Of a stretch of DNA of 16,673 bases, positions 1 to 5,280 are shown piece by piece (the first letter of the stretch is position 1; each line of letters opens with the position of its first letter). This DNA comes from JBDTGE01 sp050742975 (GTDB lineage: Bacteria; Actinomycetota; Actinomycetes; Mycobacteriales; Jatrophihabitantaceae). Below the pieces are notes generated by a model that was given only the letters and a program-made list of their open reading frames with translations, was not told the origin of the DNA and searched no databases. A program made the position numbers and the translations under genes. Location of the stretch: positions 1-16,673 of the forward strand of contig JBOGDQ010000142.1 in the NCBI GenBank assembly GCA_050742975.1. The letters run 5' to 3'.

Positions 1-429
1 GACCGGGAGTTGGCCGAGCTGATCGCGGCCCTCGATCCGGCTGGCCAGCGCGCAATCGCCCGATGGACCGCGCGCGACGCGTGCGGTCGAGCCGCGGACG
101 CAGCGTTGGACTGGGCTCCCGCGCTGCGCGCGCTCGATCGCGGCGAGCCGCTACCGGCGCCGTTCGACGACCGCGAACGCGTGACGCGGACGCTGTTCCC
201 GGGACCGAGCGTCGTGAGCGCGATACTGGTCACCAGCCCGGAATCCCGGCCGGCCCACACGCTCGATCCGGCCGCTGCTGCGCTCGGCGCCGTCCTCGGT
301 GCGGCAGACGAGGATCCCGCGCGAGGGGCCATGTCGGCGCTCAACGATGCCGCCGCGGCCCACGCCGACCCGGCCGGCTACCTTGCGCAGGTGCGAGCGG
401 ACGTCCCGGGCATCGTCCGTCGAGGCTAA
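1..429 (+). CDS. Hypothetical protein, 3' portion only
   Basis: The reading frame is open from the first base to a TAA at 427-429, so this is probably the C-terminal part (about 142 residues) of a gene that begins outside the window. A TTG at position 10 could start a shorter protein, but it has no visible ribosome binding site. The product is rich in Ala, Asp and Arg and has no predicted membrane segment, signal peptide or catalytic motif that I recognise. A stretch reading DWAPALRALDRGEPLPAPF looks like a conserved block rather than random sequence. The gene converges on the methyltransferase and their stop codons overlap by 4 nt. I cannot assign a function; reality as a gene rests on frame length, composition and the clean junction with its neighbour. 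Confidence 0.6.
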   Translation, partial: DRELAELIAALDPAGQRAIARWTARDACGRAADAALDWAPALRALDRGEPLPAPFDDRERVTRTLFPGPSVVSAILVTSPESRPAHTLDPAAAALGAVLGAADEDPARGAMSALNDAAAAHADPAGYLAQVRADVPGIVRRG

Positions 430-1271
430 CGAAACTCGACGCCGTCGGTACCCAGCCGCGTGCGCATGACGACGACCGCTTCGGGGTTGCTGTCGACGAG
501 CACGAACCGACGGCCGGACGCGCGCGCCACCGCGCCCAGGGTGCCGCTGCCGGCGAAGAAGTCGAGAACCCAGTCGCCCGGGCGGGTACTCGCCTGGACC
601 ATCCGCCGCAGCACGCCCTCGGGCTTCTGGGTCGGGTAGCCGGTCTTCTCGCGGCCGGTCGGCGAGACGATGGTGTGCCACCACACGTCCGTCGGCAGCT
701 TGCCCAGCGCGACCTTCTCCGGACTCACCAAGCCGGGCGCCATGTACGGCTCGCGATCGACCGCGGCCGCGTCGAAGTAGTACCCGTCCGGATCCTTCAC
801 GTACACCAGGACGTTGTCGTGCTTGGGCGGCCAGCGCCGCTTGGTGCGCCCGCCGTAGTCGTACGCCCAGATGATCTCGTTCAGGAAGCACTCACGGCCG
901 AACAGCGCGTCGAGCAGCACCTTCGCGTAGTGCACCTCGCGGTAGTCCAGGTGCAGGTAGAGCGTCCCGTCGTCGGCGAGCAGCCGCCAGGCCTGCTCCA
1001 GCCGCGGTTCGAGGTACCCCCAGTAGTCGTCGAACGCGTCGTCGTAGGCGGTGATCTTGCCCCGGACGTTCTCGTAGGTCAGGCCGTGGAAGCCGACTCG
1101 ATTGCCGGTCTCGGAGCGGATCGTGCGCATGCTGTTGCGGACCTGCGCTCGGCCGGTGTTGAACGGCGGGTCCAGGTAGATCAGCCGAAATGCGCCGTCG
1201 GGCAGGGCCGGGAGCACGTCGGCGTTGTCCGCCGCGAAGACCAGGTTCGCGGTGCCGTCGGCCAGATCCAC
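426..1271 (-). CDS. Site-specific DNA methyltransferase, beta class (probably N6-adenine)
   Basis: This 281-residue protein transfers a methyl group from S-adenosylmethionine to an exocyclic amine of DNA. The catalytic motif IV is DPPF (residues 34-37). The AdoMet-binding motif DFFAGSGTLG comes late (237-246), preceded by the GYPTQKP segment typical of motif X (211-217). The order IV, target recognition region, X, I defines the beta class (PF01555 family). A DPP start to motif IV is usual for N6-adenine enzymes, whereas N4-cytosine enzymes usually have SPP. The start is GTG at 1269-1271; an upstream in-frame stop, which is the TGA of the gene before it, limits any extension to 7 codons. It lies 21 nt downstream of yqgE on the same strand, so co-transcription is likely. 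No endonuclease or specificity subunit is visible nearby, so it looks like an orphan enzyme. The target sequence cannot be read from the protein. Confidence 0.88.
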   Translation of the reverse strand: MDLADGTANLVFAADNADVLPALPDGAFRLIYLDPPFNTGRAQVRNSMRTIRSETGNRVGFHGLTYENVRGKITAYDDAFDDYWGYLEPRLEQAWRLLADDGTLYLHLDYREVHYAKVLLDALFGRECFLNEIIWAYDYGGRTKRRWPPKHDNVLVYVKDPDGYYFDAAAVDREPYMAPGLVSPEKVALGKLPTDVWWHTIVSPTGREKTGYPTQKPEGVLRRMVQASTRPGDWVLDFFAGSGTLGAVARASGRRFVLVDSNPEAVVVMRTRLGTDGVEFR

Positions 1272-1278
1272 GCAGCGG

Positions 1279-1284
1279 ACCGTA
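1279..1284 (-). promoter_or_regulatory. Possible -10 element of a leaderless methyltransferase promoter
   Basis: On the minus strand TACGGT matches the actinobacterial -10 pattern TANNNT and is followed by 7 nt and then the GTG start of the methyltransferase. That spacing would put the transcription start on or next to the GTG, giving a leaderless mRNA. There is no clear Shine-Dalgarno sequence before this start. The element lies inside the short yqgE-methyltransferase gap, so it would allow expression independent of yqgE. This is inferred from spacing alone; no convincing -35 is visible. Confidence 0.3.
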
Positions 1285-1292
1285 CCGCGGCG

Positions 1293-1922
1293 TCAGTTCA
1301 GCAGCGGGTCGGCGGGGTAGGTGGACACCAGGTTCAGCGGTGGCGGCTGCCGGCGCAGCACGCGCGACCACAGCGGGCGCGGATCGTCGCTGAACACGTC
1401 CTCGTCACTGCCCTCGACGACCCACCAGCCGCCCTCGGCGATCTCGCCCTCGAGCTGTCCCTCCGCCCAGCCCGCATGACCGGCGAACACGCGCAGCCGG
1501 CTGGTAATGGCGGCGACCGCCGCGACGTCCCCGTCCAGGTCGACGGTGCAGACGCCGTCGACGACGCGCCGCACGTCCGGCCCGTCCCCGCCCACCGAGC
1601 CGCCCCCGCTCGCCGTGCCGCCCGGTGAGCCGGCCGGTGCGTCGAGCCGGCCCAGGCACAGCGCCCCGTCCGGCTGGACCGGGCCACCGCCGAAGACGAC
1701 GGACGGCCCGCACACCACGTCGTGCCAGTCCGGCAGCACCTGCGCGACCGGCGTGTGGCTGGGCCGGTTGACGATCACGCCGACGCTGCCGCCCCCGTCG
1801 TGCTCCAGCAGGTACACGACGGTGCGGGAGAAGTGCGGGTCGCCGAGCAGCGGGGTGGCCACGAGCAACCGGCCGCCGGCGGGCGGCAGTTGCCGCACCG
1901 TGGCCCAGCTCGCGTTCGACAC
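1293..1922 (-). CDS. yqgE: YqgE/AlgH family protein
   Basis: The N-terminal block GRLLVATPLLGDPHFSRTVV followed by LLEHDGGGSVGVIVNRPS is the signature of the YqgE/AlgH (DUF179) family, and FGGGPVQPDG and FAGHAGWAEGQLEGEI are its other conserved blocks. The family's biochemical function is not firmly established; AlgH was first described as an alginate regulator. I chose the GTG at 1920-1922, giving 209 residues, because conserved sequence starts about 17 residues later and the longer frame to 2012 adds Arg-rich, unconserved residues that would crowd the divergent promoter. A Gly/Ser-rich segment of about 23 residues (1572-1640) interrupts the region after LCLGRLD and looks like a lineage-specific insertion. 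The gene heads an apparent two-gene unit with the methyltransferase. Confidence 0.9.
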   Translation of the reverse strand: MSNASWATVRQLPPAGGRLLVATPLLGDPHFSRTVVYLLEHDGGGSVGVIVNRPSHTPVAQVLPDWHDVVCGPSVVFGGGPVQPDGALCLGRLDAPAGSPGGTASGGGSVGGDGPDVRRVVDGVCTVDLDGDVAAVAAITSRLRVFAGHAGWAEGQLEGEIAEGGWWVVEGSDEDVFSDDPRPLWSRVLRRQPPPLNLVSTYPADPLLN

Positions 1923-1965
1923 CCGCCTATCTTGTCGCGGCGGCACCCGGCTCACCAGATCAGAC

Positions 1966-2015
1966 CCGGCGCGGCAACGGACGGGTGTGGCCGGCCCGGT
2001 CCGGCGCGGCAACGG
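1966..2015. repeat. 15-bp direct repeat pair between yqgE and the MFS gene
   Basis: The 15-mer CCGGCGCGGCAACGG occurs exactly at 1966-1980 and again at 2001-2015, a 35-bp period. Both copies lie in the divergent intergenic region between yqgE and the transporter, and the second ends one base before a TAGCGT hexamer that could be the transporter -10. The position would suit a pair of operator half-sites on the same helix face, but the sequence is very GC-rich and a local duplication is equally possible. Confidence 0.45.
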
Positions 2016-2016
2016 C

Positions 2017-2022
2017 TAGCGT
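2017..2022 (+). promoter_or_regulatory. Possible -10 element of a leaderless MFS gene promoter
   Basis: TAGCGT fits TANNNT and is separated by exactly 6 nt from the GTG start at 2029. In actinobacteria this spacing marks leaderless transcripts, where the first transcribed base is the first base of the start codon. No Shine-Dalgarno sequence precedes the GTG, which agrees with this reading. No -35 hexamer is obvious. Confidence 0.4.
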
Positions 2023-2028
2023 CGTTGC

Positions 2029-3336
2029 GTGCAGCGTCGGGGACACCTGGTCACCGCCCTGGCCGCGCGGGGGTTCGCCCGCCTGTTCGCGGTCCGGGTG
2101 GCCGGGCAGTTCGGCGACGGAGTGTTCCAGGTGAGCCTGGCCGGTGCCGTCCTGTTCAGCCCCGATCGCCAGGCGCGCGCGTCCGACGTCGCAGCCGGCT
2201 TCGCGGTCCTGCTGCTGCCGTACTGTCTCGTCGGGCCGTTCGCCGGTGTGCTGCTGGACCGCTGGTGGCGCCAGCGGATCCTGGTCGGGGCCAACCTGCT
2301 GCGCTCGCTCGCCGTGCTCCTCGTGGCAGCGGAAATCGCCACCGGGTTCACCGGCGTGGCGTTCTACGCGAGCGCGCTGGTCGTCATCTCGCTGAGCCGG
2401 TTCTTCAACTCGGCGCTGTCGGCGTCGCTGCCGCACGTCGTGGGTGCCGACGAACTGGTCACCGCGAACTCCCTGACCACGACGGTCGGCTCGATCGCGA
2501 CGACGCTGGGCGGCGCGGTCGCGCTAGGCGTCCGCGTGATCATCGGCAGCTCGGACGCGGCCTACGCGAGCCTGGCGACGACCGCGATCCTGCCGTATCT
2601 GCTGTCCGCCGTCGCAGCATGGGGGTTCGCGCGCGAGGTCCTCGGCCCGGACGAGGTGGAGCGGCGCGATCGGGAGGACCTGCGTGACGTGGCGCGGGGC
2701 CTGCTGGCGGGCGCGCGGCACGTGCGCAGGCGCAGGCCGGCGGCGTACGCGATCGCCGCGATCGGCATCCATCGACTCTGCTTCGGGCTGTGGACGGTCA
2801 CCACGCTGCTGCTGTACCGGAACTACTTCCACGCCGACGGGCCGTTCCGCGCCGGGCTGGCCGGGCTGGCCCAGGTGGTCGCCCTGGTCGCGGTCGGCGG
2901 CGCACTCGCCGCGCTGGTGACGCCGGCCGCCGCGCGCCGGATCGGCTACGCCGCGTGGCCCGCACTGCTGCTGGCCGGGTCAGGCGTTGTCGTGGCGGCG
3001 TCCGCCTTGCCGTACCGGCTCCCGCCGGCGCTGCTCGGCGCGCTGCTGCTGGGTTTCGCGTCCCAGGGCATCAAGATCTGCGTCGACACCATCGTGCAGA
3101 CGCACGTCGAGGACGACTTCCGCGGGCGGGTGTTCGCGCTGTATGACGCGCTGTTCAACGTGGCCCTGGTGGTTGCTGCCGTGCTCACCGCCCTGGCGCT
3201 GCCCGAGGACGGCCGCACGCCCGTGACCGTCGTCGCGGTCGCGGTCGCGTACCTGCTGTGCGCGGGCGGCTACCTGGCGCTCGCCACCCGGGCCGGGGTC
3301 GCGGTCAGCGCTCCTGCTCGCCGTACCAGCGCCTGA
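2029..3336 (+). CDS. Major facilitator superfamily transporter
   Basis: This 435-residue protein is strongly hydrophobic, with about 10-12 membrane segments by eye. Between segments 2 and 3 it carries the MFS motif A, here GPFAGVLLDRWWRQR (residues 69-83). The N-terminal FARLFAVRVAGQFGDGVFQVSL and the later FRGRVFALYDALFNVALVV resemble the EntS/MFS_3 exporter group, which uses proton exchange to expel small molecules. The substrate cannot be told from sequence. The start is GTG at 2029; the next gene upstream diverges. The last 32 nt overlap the 3' end of pcnA on the other strand, so any terminator would have to lie inside pcnA and none is seen. The cytoplasmic loop around residues 215-240 is rich in Arg, Asp and Glu, as expected for the central loop between the two six-helix halves. 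Confidence 0.88.
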   Translation: MQRRGHLVTALAARGFARLFAVRVAGQFGDGVFQVSLAGAVLFSPDRQARASDVAAGFAVLLLPYCLVGPFAGVLLDRWWRQRILVGANLLRSLAVLLVAAEIATGFTGVAFYASALVVISLSRFFNSALSASLPHVVGADELVTANSLTTTVGSIATTLGGAVALGVRVIIGSSDAAYASLATTAILPYLLSAVAAWGFAREVLGPDEVERRDREDLRDVARGLLAGARHVRRRRPAAYAIAAIGIHRLCFGLWTVTTLLLYRNYFHADGPFRAGLAGLAQVVALVAVGGALAALVTPAAARRIGYAAWPALLLAGSGVVVAASALPYRLPPALLGALLLGFASQGIKICVDTIVQTHVEDDFRGRVFALYDALFNVALVVAAVLTALALPEDGRTPVTVVAVAVAYLLCAGGYLALATRAGVAVSAPARRTSA

Positions 3337-4702
3337 GCTCCTCGACGGCGCCCTCGTCGCCGAGCGGCCCGCGCTCCATCCGCACGGCGAGCAGGTGCTG
3401 GTACGCCCGCCCGACCAGCGGGCCCGGTGCCAGGCCCAGGACCTGCATGATCTCGTTGCCGTCCAGGTCCGGACGGATCGCGTTCAGCTCCTCCTGCTTC
3501 TGCAGCTCGCCGATGCGCCGCTCGAGGGTGTCGTACGCCGCGGACAGGGCGGCCGCCCTGAGCCGGTTGCGGGTCGTGCAGTCCGACCGGACCAGCTTGT
3601 GCAGCCGCGGCAGCAGCGGGCCGGCGTCGACGACGTAGCGACGCACCGCCGAGTCCGTCCACTCACCGGTGCGGTAGCCGTAGAAGCGCAGGTGCAGGAA
3701 GACCAGCTGGCCGACGTCCTCGATCAGCGCCTTGCTGTAGCGCAGCTCCTTGAGCCGCCGACGGGCCAGCCGGGCACCGACCACCTCGTGGTGGTGGAAG
3801 CTCACCCGCCCACCCGGCCCGAACTCACGGGTGGCCGGCTTGCCGACGTCATGCAGCAGCGCCGCCCAGCGCAGGACCAGGTCCGGTTCGTCCTCCAGGT
3901 CGATCGCCTGCTCGAGTACCTGCAGCGTGTGCGCGTACACGTCCTTGTGCTGGCCGTGCTCGTCGGCAGCCATGCGCAGCGCGGGCAGCTCCGGCAGCAC
4001 AACGTCGGCCAGGCCGCTGTCCACCAGCACCTCCAGCCCGGCCCTCGGGTGCGCGCCCAGCAGCAGCTTGGTCAGCTCGGCCTGGACCCGTTCGGCCGAG
4101 ATCCGGCCCAGCTCGGCCGCCATCGAGCGCATCGCCGCCAGGACGTCCGGGGCCACGCGCACGCCCAGCGTGGCGGCGAACCGGGCGGCCCGCAGCATCC
4201 GAAGCGGGTCGTCGGCGAAGGACTCCTGCGGGGTGGCGGGGGTTCGCAGCTCGCCGCGCGCCAGGTCGGCCAGGCCGCCGTGCAGGTCGGTGAACGCGCC
4301 GTCGCCGGTCACGGACAGGGCCATCGCGTTCATGGTGAAGTCGCGCCGGAGCAGGTCCTCGGCCAGCGAGTCCCCGTAGGCGACCTCGGGCTTGCGGCTC
4401 ACCCGGTCGTACCGGTCGGCCCGGAACGTCGTGATCTCGCACATCCGGGCGCCGATCCGGGCGCCGATCGTGCCGAACTCGATCCCGGTCGTCCACGTCG
4501 CCTGCGCCAGCGGACTGACCAGGGCCAGGATCTGCTCGGGACGGGCGTCCGTGGTGAAGTCGAGGTCGTCGTCCTCGCGCCCCATCAGCGCGTCGCGCAC
4601 GGTCCCGCCGACGAGGTGCAGCTGATGCCCGGCTGCGGCGAAGGCGGCGCCGAGGCGCTGGGCCTCGTCCGGGATGCGGATCAGATCGGCAGGCAGTGTC
4701 AC
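3305..4702 (-). CDS. pcnA: CCA tRNA nucleotidyltransferase (CCA-adding enzyme)
   Basis: The enzyme adds or repairs the 3' CCA of tRNAs using CTP and ATP. In the 465-residue form the class II nucleotidyltransferase head shows LVGGTVRDALMGR (about 30-42), the catalytic pair DLD (46-48), RRDFTMNAMA (119-128) and DDPLRMLRAARFAA (164-177). The C-terminal half holds an HD domain with LLHDVGKP (HD at 284-285), which in other family members has phosphohydrolase activity. The GTG at 4700-4702 was chosen because homology starts right after it; the longer frame to 4789 would run across the divergent Nudix start. It matches the position of M. tuberculosis Rv3907c beside mutT4. Length is normal for actinobacterial homologues (about 480 residues). 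Confidence 0.93.
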   Translation of the reverse strand: MTLPADLIRIPDEAQRLGAAFAAAGHQLHLVGGTVRDALMGREDDDLDFTTDARPEQILALVSPLAQATWTTGIEFGTIGARIGARMCEITTFRADRYDRVSRKPEVAYGDSLAEDLLRRDFTMNAMALSVTGDGAFTDLHGGLADLARGELRTPATPQESFADDPLRMLRAARFAATLGVRVAPDVLAAMRSMAAELGRISAERVQAELTKLLLGAHPRAGLEVLVDSGLADVVLPELPALRMAADEHGQHKDVYAHTLQVLEQAIDLEDEPDLVLRWAALLHDVGKPATREFGPGGRVSFHHHEVVGARLARRRLKELRYSKALIEDVGQLVFLHLRFYGYRTGEWTDSAVRRYVVDAGPLLPRLHKLVRSDCTTRNRLRAAALSAAYDTLERRIGELQKQEELNAIRPDLDGNEIMQVLGLAPGPLVGRAYQHLLAVRMERGPLGDEGAVEELRRWYGEQER

Positions 4703-4710
4703 GGGCCGCC

Positions 4711-4716
4711 AGCGTA
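4711..4716 (-). promoter_or_regulatory. Possible pcnA -10 element
   Basis: TACGCT on the minus strand fits TANNNT and lies 8 nt upstream of the pcnA GTG, so transcription would begin at or one base before the start codon. It shares the 38-nt divergent gap with the Nudix promoter. There is no recognisable Shine-Dalgarno sequence in front of pcnA. Confidence 0.3.
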
Positions 4717-4728
4717 CCGACCGCCGGA

Positions 4729-4734
4729 TACCAT
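4729..4734 (+). promoter_or_regulatory. Possible -10 element of the Nudix-DUF6049-murJ operon (leaderless)
   Basis: TACCAT fits TANNNT and is followed by exactly 6 nt before the ATG at 4741, the geometry of a leaderless promoter. The matching -35 position (about 4706-4711) would overlap the pcnA -10 and its first transcribed bases, so the two divergent promoters should compete. No Shine-Dalgarno sequence is present. Confidence 0.4.
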
Positions 4735-4740
4735 CGGGCC

Positions 4741-5280
4741 ATGTCGCGGGGCTCGGGAGGTCGGTCCGGGCGCAAGGCGTCGCAGCCACAGACTGGACAG
4801 CCGCGCCGGCGCCGCACCCTGCCCCGCCCGCGGCGCGCGCCCAAGCTGCGTCAGGTGAACGAGTTCAGCGCCGGCGGGCTGGTCGTCGACCTGGCCGGTG
4901 ACGTGCCGCTCGGCGCGCTGATCGGCCGGACGGACCGCCAGGGCCGGCTGCTGTGGTCGCTGCCGAAGGGCCACATCGAGCAGGGCGAGAGCGCCGAGCA
5001 GGCCGCCGTCCGCGAGGTCGCCGAGGAGACCGGCATCAACGGGGTCGTCCTCGGCGAGCTCGGCACCATCGACTTCTGGTTCGTCGCCGAGGGCCGACGC
5101 ATCCACAAGACCGTGCGGCACTTCCTGATGCGGGCCACGGGCGGCGAGCTGTCCGACACGGACTACGAGGTCACCGAGGTGGCCTGGGTGCCGCTCCCCG
5201 AGATCGCCGCGCAGCTGGCCTACCCGGACGAGCGGAGGCTGGTGGACACCGCAGGCCGGCTGCTCGCCGAGAGCGCATGA
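4741..5280 (+). CDS. Nudix hydrolase, MutT4-like
   Basis: Nudix hydrolases cleave nucleoside diphosphates linked to another group and need Mg2+. The full Nudix box is present as GHIEQGESAEQAAV followed by REVAEETGI, fitting GX5EX7REUXEEXGU. The surrounding LLWSLPKGHIE, HKTVRHFLMRATGGELSDTDYEV and YPDERRL closely follow M. tuberculosis MutT4 (Rv3908), which has the same neighbours. The 179-residue protein begins with about 40 basic residues rich in Arg and Pro before the domain starts at NEFSAGGLVVD. The mycobacterial protein also has such an Arg-rich head, which supports the ATG at 4741 over an internal GTG. Its stop codon overlaps the next ATG in ATGA (5277-5280), so translation is coupled. 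The exact substrate is not predictable. Confidence 0.92.
   Translation: MSRGSGGRSGRKASQPQTGQPRRRRTLPRPRRAPKLRQVNEFSAGGLVVDLAGDVPLGALIGRTDRQGRLLWSLPKGHIEQGESAEQAAVREVAEETGINGVVLGELGTIDFWFVAEGRRIHKTVRHFLMRATGGELSDTDYEVTEVAWVPLPEIAAQLAYPDERRLVDTAGRLLAESA

Noticed and set aside
63..1628. A 521-codon plus-strand frame opposite the methyltransferase and yqgE
   Set aside because: Both minus-strand genes show clear family motifs, while this frame shows none. It is an antisense shadow.
4696..4740. Upstream GTG at 4696 as the Nudix gene start
   Set aside because: It would overlap the pcnA start and adds residues without homology. The ATG at 4741 agrees with the Arg-rich head seen in MutT4 and with the leaderless promoter spacing.
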